Shown here one piece after another: positions 17,873 through 26,524 of a stretch of DNA of 51,060 nucleotides (its first letter is position 1; the number at the start of each line of letters is the position of its first letter). This DNA comes from Sphingomonadales bacterium (GTDB lineage: Bacteria; Pseudomonadota; Alphaproteobacteria; Sphingomonadales; Sphingomonadaceae), in the NCBI GenBank assembly GCA_025356275.1, contig JANXUK010000003.1, positions 1 through 51,060 on the forward strand. Reading direction: 5' to 3'. The notes under the pieces are model-generated. The model was not told where the DNA came from and ran no database searches. It saw only the letters and a list, made by a program, of their open reading frames with translations. The translations under genes were made by a program, and so were the position numbers.

Positions 17873-18823
17873 ATGCCCGCCCACTCCCCCCCTCCCGCCG
17901 ATATTCCTGAGCCGCAGCGCGTGCTGCTGGTCACCGGCGTGCTCGGCGCAGGCAAGACCACCGCGCTGCATGCGCTGGAGGATCTCGGCTGGGAGGCGAT
18001 TGACAATTTCCCGATCCGCCTGCTCGAACGCCTGATCGACAGCCCGGATCAGGCGGTGTCCGACCTGGTCGGTGGCGGCCATGCCCCGCTGGCCATCGGC
18101 TTCGATTCGCGCACACGCGGCTTCGATCCGCACGGGATCATCACGCTGGTCAAAAAGCTCAGCCACCGTAGCGATCTGTCGCTGACCACGCTGTATCTCG
18201 ATTGCTCGGCCGACGAACTTCAGCGGCGGTATAATGAGACGCGGCGCCGCCATCCGCTGGCCGCCGACATGCCCGCGGCCGCCGGCATCGCCGCCGAGCG
18301 CGACCTGATGGAGCCGCTGCGCCGCTGGGCCGACATCGTGGTCAACACCACCGCCTTTTCGGCCAACCTGCTGACCCAGGCCGTCCGCGAGCAATTCGCG
18401 CCGGTGGCCGGCCCCGCGCTGACCATCACGATCAGCAGCTTCGGCTTTGCGCGCGGCATGCCGCCGGTCGCCGATTTCGTGTTCGACATGCGCTTTCTCG
18501 ACAATCCGCATTGGGACCCGGTGCTAAAGCCGCAGACCGGGCAGGATGCGGCGGTCGGCGCGTTCATCCGCCGCGACCCCGCCTTTGAGGAGGCATTTGC
18601 CCGCATCCGCGACCTGCTGCTGATGCTGCTGCCGCGCTTCCGTGAGGCGGGCAAGGCCTATGTCAACATCGCGTTTGGCTGTACCGGCGGGCGCCACCGC
18701 TCGGTATTCATGGCCGAACAAATCGCGGCCGCCTTGCGAACTGGTGGATTTTCCCTCACATTGGTGCACCGCAATCTGGCCTCACGCGCGGCAGATCTGG
18801 TCGAGGGGGGCGCGGCGCGATGA
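17873..18823 (+). CDS. rapZ: RNase adapter/nucleotide-binding protein RapZ
   Basis: The product has about 316 residues. The N-terminal P-loop is TGVLGAGKTT (21-30), followed by the characteristic GWEAIDNFPI. The C-terminal half has FGFARGMPP, DMRFLDNPHW and INIAFGCTGGRHRSV-like motifs (here VNIAFGCTGGRHRSV), the conserved phosphosugar-binding domain. In E. coli RapZ senses glucosamine-6-P and delivers the sRNA GlmZ to RNase E; in alphaproteobacteria the gene sits with PTS genes, as here, and its targets are less clear. The start could also be the ATG at 17852; GAGCGG precedes 17873. It lies 83 bp after hprK. Confidence 0.92.
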   Translation: MPAHSPPPADIPEPQRVLLVTGVLGAGKTTALHALEDLGWEAIDNFPIRLLERLIDSPDQAVSDLVGGGHAPLAIGFDSRTRGFDPHGIITLVKKLSHRSDLSLTTLYLDCSADELQRRYNETRRRHPLAADMPAAAGIAAERDLMEPLRRWADIVVNTTAFSANLLTQAVREQFAPVAGPALTITISSFGFARGMPPVADFVFDMRFLDNPHWDPVLKPQTGQDAAVGAFIRRDPAFEEAFARIRDLLLMLLPRFREAGKAYVNIAFGCTGGRHRSVFMAEQIAAALRTGGFSLTLVHRNLASRAADLVEGGAAR

Positions 18824-18899
18824 GTAACCGGCGGCAGGCGACCATACTTGTGGCACCCCCCTATTCTCTGACAATGCATATTCGGAGCGTGTTTTCGGC

Positions 18900-19295
18900 A
18901 TGATCGGTCTGATCCTGGTGACCCATGGCCGGCTGGCCGAGGAATTCGTCAACGCGATGGAGCATGTGGTTGGCCGGCAGGACGCCGTCGCCACCGTCTG
19001 CATCGGCCCCGCCGACGATGTGGAGCGCCGCCGCCGCGACATTGCCGAGGCGATCACCCGCGTCGACAGCGGCGAAGGCGTGATCATCCTCACCGATCTG
19101 TTCGGCGGCACCCCATCCAATCTGGCGATATCGCTGATGGCGGCGGGCAAAATCGAGGTGATCGCCGGCATCAATCTGCCGATGCTGATCCGGCTGGCCG
19201 GCGCGCGCAAGACCAACAATCTGATCTGCGCGGTCACGGCGGCGCGCGACGCGGGGCGCAATTACATCACCGTCGCCTCCGAATTCCTGGGCTGA
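18900..19295 (+). CDS. PTS EIIA component, mannose family
   Basis: The product has 131 residues. The phospho-acceptor is H9 in ILVTHGRLA, and VIILTDLFGGTPSN is the conserved strand-loop of EIIA-Man. No EIIB, EIIC or EIID is fused or adjacent. In alphaproteobacteria such stand-alone EIIA proteins do not transport sugar; they are taken to be output proteins of a regulatory phosphorelay fed by EI and HPr. The gene lies 11 bp before ptsH and 76 bp after rapZ, in the same direction. Confidence 0.92.
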   Translation: MIGLILVTHGRLAEEFVNAMEHVVGRQDAVATVCIGPADDVERRRRDIAEAITRVDSGEGVIILTDLFGGTPSNLAISLMAAGKIEVIAGINLPMLIRLAGARKTNNLICAVTAARDAGRNYITVASEFLG

Positions 19296-19306
19296 GGCGG
19301 GCAATC

Positions 19307-19588
19307 GTGAGCGAATTTCGCGAAACCATCCGCATTGTCAACGCCAAGGGGCTGCACGCTCGGGCGAGTGCCAAATTCGTCAACATGACCGCGATGTTGC
19401 CAGACGGGCTGGATGTGCGCGTGGTCAAGGACGGCAATGACGCGGCCGGCGGCTCGATCCTCGGGCTGATGATGCTGGGCGCGGCGCGGGGTGACGAGAT
19501 CGAGATCATCGTCACCGGCGAAGAGGGCGCCGACGCCGCCTTGGCCAAGCTGGCGGGGCTGGTCAAGGACGGCTTTGGCGAGGATTGA
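19307..19588 (+). CDS. ptsH: Phosphocarrier protein HPr
   Basis: The product has 93 residues from a GTG at 19307. The phospho-His is H17 in NAKGLHARASAKFV. The serine-phosphorylation loop (around residue 48) is AAGGSILGLMMLGA, the site modified by HprK, and the Ser is present. HPr takes phosphate from enzyme I (not in the window) and passes it to EIIA. With HprK encoded 1.5 kb upstream, the sequence shows both His- and Ser-phosphorylation inputs. Confidence 0.94.
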   Translation: MSEFRETIRIVNAKGLHARASAKFVNMTAMLPDGLDVRVVKDGNDAAGGSILGLMMLGAARGDEIEIIVTGEEGADAALAKLAGLVKDGFGED

Positions 19589-19591
19589 GCG

Positions 19592-20416
19592 GTGGTGAAC
19601 GCGGGCGCCAAAGGCGGTGAGCGCCGCCTGATCACCGGCTTTTCCAACCCGACCGTCAAATTCCTGCGCAGCCTGCGCGACAAAAAACACCGCCGCGCCG
19701 AAGGGAAATTTCTCGCCGAAGGTCTGCGGCTGCTGACCGATGCGCGCACGATGGACCGTCTGCCCGAGATGTTGGTGATGGCACGCGGGCGCCCGCCGCA
19801 TCCGCTGTTGGCCGAGCTGGAATCGGCGGTCGCGGCGGCGGGGGGCGACATCATCGAGATGGACGAGGACATCCTCGCCAAAGTCACCGGCAAGGACAAT
19901 CCGCAGGCGGTTTGCGGGGTTTTCACAGAGTTCGACACATCGCTCGCCGCGATTGACCGCGCTGCCGCGCCGCTGTGGCTGGTGGTGCAGGCGATGCGCG
20001 ATCCGGGCAATCTGGGCACGATGCTGCGCACCGGCGACGCGGTGGGCGCGGGCGGATTGATCCTGCTCGACGATTGCGCCGACCCGTTCTCGGCCGAGGC
20101 GGTGCGCGCCAGCATGGGCGCGATCTTCACGCAACGGGTAGCGACGGCGCGGTGGGAAGAGTTCATCGCCTGGCTGCGCGGCGGAGCGGGGCAGCTGGTT
20201 GCGGCATCGTTGCGCGATGCGGTGCCGTACCGGGACGCCGGTTACCGGGCGCCGTGCTTCGTGCTGGTCGGCAACGAATCACGCGGGCTGCCCGAAGCAT
20301 ATGAGGCCGAATGCGACCTGCGCGTCACCATGCCGATGAAGGGCCGCGCCGATTCGCTCAACGCCGCCGTCGCCGGCGCGGTGCTGGCCTATGAGGTGAT
20401 CGACAGGCTGGGCTGA
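19592..20416 (+). CDS. TrmH/SpoU family RNA 2'-O-methyltransferase
   Basis: The product has 274 residues, starting at a GTG 3 nt after ptsH. The N-terminal substrate-binding domain (NPTVKFLRSLRDKKHRRAEGKFLAEGLRLLTDA) is followed by a SPOUT domain with motif 1 MRDPGNLGTMLRTGDAVGA, motif 2 LVGNESRGLP and motif 3 MPMKGRADSLNAAVAGAV, which form the trefoil-knot SAM site. The target RNA cannot be told from sequence; relatives include 23S rRNA and tRNA methylases. Its 3' end overlaps the convergent rmuC by 28 bp. Confidence 0.9.
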   Translation: MVNAGAKGGERRLITGFSNPTVKFLRSLRDKKHRRAEGKFLAEGLRLLTDARTMDRLPEMLVMARGRPPHPLLAELESAVAAAGGDIIEMDEDILAKVTGKDNPQAVCGVFTEFDTSLAAIDRAAAPLWLVVQAMRDPGNLGTMLRTGDAVGAGGLILLDDCADPFSAEAVRASMGAIFTQRVATARWEEFIAWLRGGAGQLVAASLRDAVPYRDAGYRAPCFVLVGNESRGLPEAYEAECDLRVTMPMKGRADSLNAAVAGAVLAYEVIDRLG

Positions 20417-21897
20417 GCAGCCGGCTGAGCCCCCGGTTGATCTGTGGCATCGGGGAGCGGTAGCGCGGGGGCATCATCACTGACGGTTTCGGCCCCACTG
20501 ACGGTTTCGGCCCCACTGGCGGTTTCCGAATAGCGCGGCAGCGCATCAAGCAGCGCCGTCTCCTCAATCTCGCGCTTGCCGATCTCGATATGCTTCTCGC
20601 GCAGGCGCCGCCCGGCCGAGAGTACGTTACGCTCAAAACTGCCGACGAATTTGTTGTAATTGTCCACCGCGCTGGCCAACCCGCCCCCGACCCGCTTCAG
20701 ATGCTCGGCCGCGACCGCCAGCCGGTCATACAATTCGCCGCCCATCCGCCCGATTTCGCGCGCTTCCTTGGCCAAACCGTCCTGCCGCCATACCTGCGCG
20801 ATGGTGCGCGCGATTGCGACGAGGTTGGTCGGGCTGGCCAGCAGCACGCGGCGTTCGAAGGCGAAGTTCCACAATTGTGGCGCGCGTTCCAGCGCGGCAG
20901 CGATGAAATGCTCGCCCGGCACGAACATCAGCACGTAATCGGGCGCTTCCTCGAACTGGCTCTGATAGCTTTTGGTGGCCAGCGTCTGGATGTGGTTCTG
21001 CATCGCCGCGACATGCGCATCGAGCGCCGCATTTCGCGTGCGTTCGTCCACCGCCTCGAACGCATCCTGATAGGCGTTGAGCGCCACCTTGGCATCGATC
21101 ACCAGCAATTTGTTGCCCGGCACCCGCACGATCGCATCGGGGCGCAGCCGGCCATCCTCGGTGTTGACCGAATGCTCGGTGATGAAATCGGTATGCTCGG
21201 CGAGCCCGCACTGCTCCAACACGTTGCGCAATTGCTGCTCACCCCAACGCCCCCGCGCCTTGGGAGCATTGCGCAGCGAATTGCCCAGCCGCGCCGCCTC
21301 GGCCCGCACCTGCTCCTGCCCGGCGCGCATTTCGGCGATCACCCCGCGCAATTCGCCAAACCCGTCGATCCGCGCCTTTTCCAGTGCGCCGACCTGATCC
21401 TCATAAGACTTCAGCCGCTCCCCCACCGGGGCCAGCAGCGACTTGATTTCGGCGGCGCTTTTGGCCTCGGACGCTGCCTGTTGCTGCTGCGCGCGGGCCA
21501 TGAAAGCCTCTTGCGCGCTGTGCAGCACCTTGTTACCGGCATTCTCGAACTCCTTGCGGAGTACCTCCTGCGCGTCGACCAACAGACGCTTTTGCTCATC
21601 GAAATGCAGCGCATTGGCGCGCAACGTCGCCAGCTCCCCGACCAGCGCCGCCTGCCCGGCCCGTACCACATTCAGCTCATCGGCCAGCGTATCGGCGCGC
21701 GCCGCGCGTTCCGTGGCGCCCGCCAGTTCAGTGATCGCAGTGCGGAATTTGCCGTCCAACTCGCGCGCCTCGGCATCGCGCGCCGCAAACCGCGCTGCCC
21801 AGTCAGCTGTGCGCCGCGCGGCCAGCGTCCACGCCAAGCCCGCGCCGGCAGCCAAGCCAACACATAGCGCGATTATCAAAGGCAGGCCCGAATCCAT
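20389..21897 (-). CDS. rmuC: DNA recombination protein RmuC
   Basis: The product has 502 residues. An N-terminal membrane anchor (about 5-27) is followed by a coiled coil to about residue 190. Next comes the RmuC nuclease-like domain: NAPKARGRWGEQQLRNVLE, RLRPDAIVRVPGNKLLVIDAKVALNAY, with the PD-(D/E)XK-like D-x..DAK residues, and FVPGEHFIAAALE. RmuC limits inversions at short inverted repeats in E. coli. The C-terminal tail carries a small tandem repeat (AETVSG, see 20478-20528). It lies upstream of the TrmH gene's end in convergent orientation. Confidence 0.9.
   Translation of the reverse strand: MDSGLPLIIALCVGLAAGAGLAWTLAARRTADWAARFAARDAEARELDGKFRTAITELAGATERAARADTLADELNVVRAGQAALVGELATLRANALHFDEQKRLLVDAQEVLRKEFENAGNKVLHSAQEAFMARAQQQQAASEAKSAAEIKSLLAPVGERLKSYEDQVGALEKARIDGFGELRGVIAEMRAGQEQVRAEAARLGNSLRNAPKARGRWGEQQLRNVLEQCGLAEHTDFITEHSVNTEDGRLRPDAIVRVPGNKLLVIDAKVALNAYQDAFEAVDERTRNAALDAHVAAMQNHIQTLATKSYQSQFEEAPDYVLMFVPGEHFIAAALERAPQLWNFAFERRVLLASPTNLVAIARTIAQVWRQDGLAKEAREIGRMGGELYDRLAVAAEHLKRVGGGLASAVDNYNKFVGSFERNVLSAGRRLREKHIEIGKREIEETALLDALPRYSETASGAETVSGAETVSDDAPALPLPDATDQPGAQPAAQPSLSITS
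20478..20528 (-). repeat. 18-bp tandem repeat in the rmuC tail
   Basis: Two perfect 18-bp units (20478-20495 and 20496-20513) and a diverged 15-bp third unit. On the rmuC strand they encode repeated GAETVS. The unit is a multiple of three, so copy-number change keeps the frame and alters only the disordered tail. Confidence 0.85.
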
Positions 21898-21965
21898 CGG
21901 TAGAGCCTATAGAGAACGGAGAGAGAACGCCACCCCCGCTAGCATTTATTCCCCGGCCACCAAAA

Positions 21966-22541
21966 TCAAGCCGCCTTGCGCGCTTTTTCCAGCTTCTTCA
22001 GCGCCATCTGCCGCTTCAGCCGCGACAGGTGATCGATGAACAGAATACCCTCCAGATGGTCCAGCTCGTGCTGGATACAGGTGGCCATCATGCCCTCCAT
22101 CGCCTCCTGGTGGGCCGTGCCGTCCAGATCCTGCCAGCGCAGCACCACCGCCGCCGGGCGCTCGACATCGGCATAGATGTCCGGGACCGACAGGCAGCCC
22201 TCGGAATAGGTCGAGTGATCGGCGGAGGGATCATGCACCTCGGGATTGATGAATACGCGGGGGTCGCGCTTGACCGGGCGGTGGTCGTGACCGCAGCTTT
22301 CGTCGCCGCAATCCTCCGCCCCCTCGCTCGCTGCCTCCCCTTCCGGCTCCTGCAGGTCGACCACCACCACCCGCAGCGGCACGCCAATCTGGATCGCGGC
22401 CAGGCCAATGCCGGGCGCGTCATACATCGTCTCGAACATGTCATCGACGAGCGTTTTGAGGTCGGCGTCGAAAGTCTCGACCCGGGCAGAGATGCGCTTG
22501 AGTTGCGGATTGGGGGCTTCGATGATCGTGCGGATGGCCAT
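21966..22541 (-). CDS. def: Peptide deformylase with a Cys/His-rich insert
   Basis: The product has 191 residues. Motif 1 is GIGLAAIQIG (44-53), motif 2 EGCLSVP with metal ligand C116, and motif 3 QHELDHLEG with ligands H158 and H162 and catalytic E159. It removes the formyl group from nascent N-terminal Met. Between the first strand and motif 2, residues 66-92 form an acidic insert containing C78, C83, H85 and H87, a possible second metal site not needed for the fold. It is on its own strand group with recR; fmt, which adds the formyl group, lies 700 bp away in the other direction. Confidence 0.94.
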   Translation of the reverse strand: MAIRTIIEAPNPQLKRISARVETFDADLKTLVDDMFETMYDAPGIGLAAIQIGVPLRVVVVDLQEPEGEAASEGAEDCGDESCGHDHRPVKRDPRVFINPEVHDPSADHSTYSEGCLSVPDIYADVERPAAVVLRWQDLDGTAHQEAMEGMMATCIQHELDHLEGILFIDHLSRLKRQMALKKLEKARKAA

Positions 22542-22583
22542 GGCGGCCAGATAGGGCGATCGGGGCGCCTTATCAAGCCGGCT

Positions 22584-23180
22584 TCAGCCAATCGGCCGCC
22601 GCGCCCGCAATGCTTGCGCCAGCGTGCCTTCGTCGAGGTAATCCAGCTCACCCCCCACCGGCAATCCATGCGCCAGCTGGGTGACGCGCACCGCCATGCC
22701 CTCCAGCCGTTCGGCCAGATAATGCGCGGTGGTCTGCCCCTCCAGCGTGGCATTCATCGCCAGCACCACCTCGTCGATCCCGCCCGCCGACACCCGGCTG
22801 AGCAGCGCCGGGATCGCCAGATCCTCCGGCCCGATCCCGTCCAGCGCAGAGAGCCGCCCGCCCAGAACATGATACCGGCCGGTGAACAGCCGCGACCGGT
22901 CCAATGCCCACAGATCGGCCACATCCTCCACCACGCATAGCGCGCGCGAATCGCGGCGCGGGTCCGCACAGATCGCGCAGGGGTCCGACGTATCGACATT
23001 GCCGCAATGCCGGCACTCGATCAGCCGCTCGCGCAGCACCTCCAGCGCAGCGATCAGCTCGGGCAACGCCGTCTCGCGCCGCTTCAGCAGCCACAGTACC
23101 GCGCGCCGCGCCGAACGCGGCCCCAGCCCTGGCAGGCGGGCCAACGCCCCGGTCAGCTTCTCGATCTCTTGCGATGCCAT
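22584..23180 (-). CDS. recR: Recombination protein RecR
   Basis: The product has 198 residues from the ATG at 23180 (MASQEIEKL). A helix-hairpin-helix ([20 protein letters not shown]) is followed by a four-Cys zinc finger ([16 protein letters not shown]), a Toprim domain beginning at [13 protein letters not shown] and a C-terminal Walker B-like [24 protein letters not shown] segment. RecR acts with RecO (and RecF) to load RecA on gapped DNA. It is often encoded just after a YbaB/EbfC gene, which is not here. The start lies 42 bp from the divergent fmt. Confidence 0.93.
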   Translation of the reverse strand: MASQEIEKLTGALARLPGLGPRSARRAVLWLLKRRETALPELIAALEVLRERLIECRHCGNVDTSDPCAICADPRRDSRALCVVEDVADLWALDRSRLFTGRYHVLGGRLSALDGIGPEDLAIPALLSRVSAGGIDEVVLAMNATLEGQTTAHYLAERLEGMAVRVTQLAHGLPVGGELDYLDEGTLAQALRARRPIG

Positions 23181-23222
23181 GTGGGGGGAGATAGGGGCTG
23201 CACCCAGCTTAAGGAAGCCGTC

Positions 23223-24167
23223 ATGCGCGTGATCTTTATGGGAACCCCCGATTTTGCGGTGCCGGCGCTGGAGGCTTTGGCTTTGGCGCCAGAGCATGAC
23301 GTGATCGCCGCCTATACCCAGCCGCCGCGCCCCGGCGGGCGGCGCGGGCGCGAGCTGACCCCCTCGCCGGTGCACCGCCGCGCCGAGGCTCTGGGCATCG
23401 CGGTGCGGCATCCGGTATCGCTGAAGGGTGCGGAGACGCAGGCGGAGTTTGCAGCTCTGGGCGCGGATATAGCGGTGGTGGCGGCGTATGGCCTGATCCT
23501 GCCGCACGCGATATTGGATGCGCCTCGGCAAGGCTGTCTCAACATCCACGGCTCGCTGCTGCCCCGCTGGCGCGGTGCGGCGCCGGTGCAACGGGCAATC
23601 CTGGCGGGGGACACTGAGACCGGCGTGTGCATTATGCGGATGGAGGCCGGGCTGGATACCGGGCCGGTGCTGGCGCGGGAGCCCACGAAGATCGGCGAAC
23701 ACGATACGGCTGGGGTGTTGACGCAGCGCCTGTCGGATATTGGCGCGCGGCTGCTCGTGCGCGTGCTGGCCGATCTGACCGCCTTCCCCGAGGTGCCACA
23801 GCCCGCCAAAGGCATCACCTATGCGCGCAAGATCGAGAAATCAGAGGCGCGGCTGGATTTCAGCTTGGGTGCGGCCTTGGTGCTACAACAGATACGGGCG
23901 TTCAACCCCGCTCCGGGCGCGTTCTTCGATTTCGCCGGCGAGCGGATCAAGGTGCTGAATGCGGAACCTTCGGGTGCAAACGGACAGCAGCCACCACGGT
24001 TCAAATTCTCTGCCGATCCGGGGAAAATTCTTGACGAGCACCTCGCCATCGGCTGCGGCGACAGCGCGATCCGCCCCACCCGTGTCCAACGCGCCGGCAA
24101 GCCCGTCATGGACGCCCGGGACATGCTGCGCGGCTTCCCCATCCCCGCCGGCACGCGTCTCACCTGA
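23223..24167 (+). CDS. fmt: Methionyl-tRNA formyltransferase
   Basis: The product has 314 residues. The formyltransferase domain begins [19 protein letters not shown]. The 10-formyl-THF site is [20 protein letters not shown] with catalytic Asn and His, and [10 protein letters not shown] carries the catalytic Asp. The C-terminal OB-like domain binds tRNA ([15 protein letters not shown]). It formylates initiator Met-tRNA. The stop shares one base with truA (TGATG), so both are translated from one message. Confidence 0.95.
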   Translation: MRVIFMGTPDFAVPALEALALAPEHDVIAAYTQPPRPGGRRGRELTPSPVHRRAEALGIAVRHPVSLKGAETQAEFAALGADIAVVAAYGLILPHAILDAPRQGCLNIHGSLLPRWRGAAPVQRAILAGDTETGVCIMRMEAGLDTGPVLAREPTKIGEHDTAGVLTQRLSDIGARLLVRVLADLTAFPEVPQPAKGITYARKIEKSEARLDFSLGAALVLQQIRAFNPAPGAFFDFAGERIKVLNAEPSGANGQQPPRFKFSADPGKILDEHLAIGCGDSAIRPTRVQRAGKPVMDARDMLRGFPIPAGTRLT

Positions 24168-24913
24168 TGCGCCGCATCGCGCTCACCCTCGAATATGACG
24201 GTGGCCCGTTTATGGGCCTCCAGCGTCAACCGCACGGCCTTACGGTGCAATCGGCGGTCGAGGCGGCGGTGCTTGCCATCACCGGCGAGGCCGCCACGAT
24301 GCACGCCGCCGGGCGCACCGACGCCGGGGTCCATGCGCTGGGCATGCGCGCGCATATCGACATTGCCTATGCCATCACCCCGTTCCGCCTGATGGAGGCA
24401 CTCAACGCCGTGATGCGCCCGGCGCCGGTCGCGGTGATCGCCTGCGCCGAGGTGGCGGCGGACTGGCACGCGCGGTTTTCCTGCACCGCCCGCGCCTATC
24501 GCTACCGCATCATCACCCGCCGCGCGCCGCCCACGCTGGAGGCCGGGCGCGCGTGGCATATTCGTCAGAAGCTTGACGGCAAGGCGATGCAACGCGCCGG
24601 GCAGGCGCTGATCGGCACCCATGATTTCACGACCTTCCGCTCCGCCCATTGCCAATCAACCAGCCCGGTCAAGACGCTCGACCTGCTCAGCGTGACGCAG
24701 GACCACGACGGCATGCACATAGAGGTAGCGGCGCGCAGTTTTTTGCACCATCAGGTCCGCTCGATGGTAGGCTGTCTGGCGCTGGTCGGCATGGGGCGGT
24801 GGCCCGAGGCGCGGATTGCCGAGGCCCTGGCCGCCCGCGACCGCACTACGCTGGGGCTTAACGCGCCGGCGCACGGTCTCTATTTCGTGCATGCGACCTA
24901 TCCGGGAGAATGA
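24167..24913 (+). CDS. truA: tRNA pseudouridine(38-40) synthase TruA
   Basis: The product has 248 residues. The catalytic Asp is D52 in [13 protein letters not shown], and the second conserved segment [13 protein letters not shown] forms part of the active site. It makes pseudouridine at positions 38-40 of tRNA anticodon arms. It is coupled to fmt (TGATG) and followed after 4 nt by the oxidoreductase gene, whose ribosome-binding site lies inside the truA end. Confidence 0.95.
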   Translation: MRRIALTLEYDGGPFMGLQRQPHGLTVQSAVEAAVLAITGEAATMHAAGRTDAGVHALGMRAHIDIAYAITPFRLMEALNAVMRPAPVAVIACAEVAADWHARFSCTARAYRYRIITRRAPPTLEAGRAWHIRQKLDGKAMQRAGQALIGTHDFTTFRSAHCQSTSPVKTLDLLSVTQDHDGMHIEVAARSFLHHQVRSMVGCLALVGMGRWPEARIAEALAARDRTTLGLNAPAHGLYFVHATYPGE

Positions 24914-24917
24914 TTCT

Positions 24918-26030
24918 GTGACCATCACCCACGCCCGACAACTGCTCTCACAGCTTGATGCCGATGGCACCCTAACCGTCCGGATCGCGCCGCTGGAATT
25001 GGCGGCGCCGACCGGAAATCAGGTGCTGATCCGGATCGAGGCAGCGCCGATCAACCCGTCCGATCTGGCGCTGCTGTTCGGCCCGGCGGACCTCGCGGGC
25101 GCGCAATACGAGCCCGGCAAGATGACCGCGACGATGCCAGCGGGGGTGCTGCGCGGCATGGCCTCGCGCCTTGGTACCGCGATGCCGGTCGGCAATGAAG
25201 GCGCCGGCACCGTGATCGCGGCGGGCGAGGCTCCGGCGGCACAGGCCTTGATGGGCCGGCGGGTGGCCTGCATCGCGGGGGGTATGTACGCCAGCCATGT
25301 GGTCGCCGATGCGCGCGGTTGTATGCCGCTGCCCGATGGGATCAGTGCCGAGGCCGGCGCCGCGCCCTTCGTCAACCCGATGACCGCGCTGGGCTTTGTC
25401 GAGACGATGCGCCGCGAGGGGCACTCCGCCATCGTCCACACCGCCGCCGCCTCGAACCTGGGCCAGATGCTGGTGCGGGTCTGCCTTGAGGATGGCATCG
25501 GATTGGTCAACATCGTGCGCAACGCGGCTCAGGCGGAGCTGCTGCGCGGGATCGGCGCGGTTCATGTGGTCGATTCGTCGGCGGATGGCTTTATGGAGGC
25601 GCTGATCGCCGCACTGACCGCCACCGGCGCCACCGTGGCCTTCGACGCGATCGGCGGCGGCAAGCTCGCCAACCAGATCCTGGCCGCGATGGAGACCGTG
25701 GCCAGCCATGGCGCCGCCTACAGCCGCTATGGCTCGGACGTTTTCAAGCAGGTGCATATCTACGGCATGCTCGACACCGGGCCGAGTACTTTGACGCGCA
25801 ATTATGGGTTTAATTGGGGGGTTTCGGGGTGGCTGCTGATGCCGTTCCTGGCCCGCATCGGCGCGGAGGGCGCGTCGCGTTTGCGGGCGCGCGTGTTGGC
25901 CAGCCTGACCACCACCTTCGCCAGCCAGTACAAGGCGCGGGTCAGCCTGGAGGCGATGCTGACGCGCGAGGCGGTGCTGGAGTATAATGCGCGGCGGACG
26001 GGGGAGAAGTATCTGGTGGTGCCAGGGTGA
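24918..26030 (+). CDS. MDR-superfamily NAD(P)H oxidoreductase (quinone oxidoreductase/trans-enoyl reductase-like)
   Basis: The product has 370 residues from a GTG at 24918, with GGGAGAA 7 nt upstream. The N-terminal GroES-like domain contains NQVLIRIEAAPINPSDLALL and a PVGNEGAGTV motif. The Rossmann domain has VHTAAASNLGQMLVRVC in place of the classical GxGxxG. No catalytic or structural zinc Cys set is visible, so it is a zinc-free member. Proteins with this layout reduce quinones, enoyl thioesters or aldehydes; the substrate is unknown. It is the last gene of the fmt-truA unit. Confidence 0.82.
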   Translation: MTITHARQLLSQLDADGTLTVRIAPLELAAPTGNQVLIRIEAAPINPSDLALLFGPADLAGAQYEPGKMTATMPAGVLRGMASRLGTAMPVGNEGAGTVIAAGEAPAAQALMGRRVACIAGGMYASHVVADARGCMPLPDGISAEAGAAPFVNPMTALGFVETMRREGHSAIVHTAAASNLGQMLVRVCLEDGIGLVNIVRNAAQAELLRGIGAVHVVDSSADGFMEALIAALTATGATVAFDAIGGGKLANQILAAMETVASHGAAYSRYGSDVFKQVHIYGMLDTGPSTLTRNYGFNWGVSGWLLMPFLARIGAEGASRLRARVLASLTTTFASQYKARVSLEAMLTREAVLEYNARRTGEKYLVVPG

Positions 26031-26075
26031 GGTTGTTGGTGTGACGGCTCTAAGGATCGTGGCTATGCTCAATTC

Positions 26076-26119
26076 CGATGTCGAGATTTTTGACATCGCG
26101 AAAATTGATGTTGAATTAT
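26076..26119 (+). promoter_or_regulatory. Strong sigma-70-like promoter inside an inverted repeat
   Basis: TTGACA (26090-26095) matches the -35 consensus exactly. The spacer is 18 nt and AATTAT (26114-26119) matches 4 of 6 at -10. The -35 overlaps the right arm of a perfect 7-bp inverted repeat, CGATGTC (26076-26082) and GACATCG (26092-26098). A second palindrome, TTGAATTATTCAA (26111-26123), covers the -10. The layout suggests an operator for a repressor of the gene at 26172. Confidence 0.5.
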
Positions 26120-26171
26120 TCAATGTCATGCGGCATGGCAGGCAAATCAGCAATCGAACCAGGGGTCCACT

Positions 26172-26510
26172 ATGGTTATCGAGTATGTCAATTTCGAAGG
26201 AAGCGCGTTGGGTCAGGCGCTGAAAAATTTAATCGACGGCCCGGAGCGTTTGGTTGAGTTCAAGGCGTTTTCGCGCGAAGGATATCCGGCGTTGACCGCA
26301 CTGGTCTCCGAAGCAACGCAACTGCTGAAAAAATTCGAGGTGACCGAAACGAGAGATCGCAATTACGTGAAGCAAAATATTGGTGATTATGTAGCCAGGA
26401 TCATGCGCGACGCGGGATATGTAAAGGCCAACCAACGCTCTGTACCGGGAAAGCTATTTTCATCGGGTGCGTGCTGGGTCCCCCGCGACGACGTTGGCAG
26501 GAAAAGCTGA
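26172..26510 (+). CDS. Orphan hypothetical protein, 112 aa, AT-richer than neighbours
   Basis: I do not recognise a family. The ATG at 26172 is preceded by AGGGG at 26161-26165 and by a clear promoter. The protein is mixed charged, with no signal peptide or membrane segment. Residues 1-60 are predicted helical. The C-terminal part (NYVKQNIGDYVARIMRDAGYVKANQRSVPG) looks like a helix-helix-turn followed by a strand, compatible with a small winged-helix DNA-binding domain but not diagnostic. Codons use more A/T (AAA, AAT, GAA) than adjacent genes, suggesting recent acquisition. It lies beside cobS, at the place where many alphaproteobacteria carry cobT. Confidence 0.65.
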   Translation: MVIEYVNFEGSALGQALKNLIDGPERLVEFKAFSREGYPALTALVSEATQLLKKFEVTETRDRNYVKQNIGDYVARIMRDAGYVKANQRSVPGKLFSSGACWVPRDDVGRKS

Positions 26511-26524
26511 CATAAAGATCCCCC

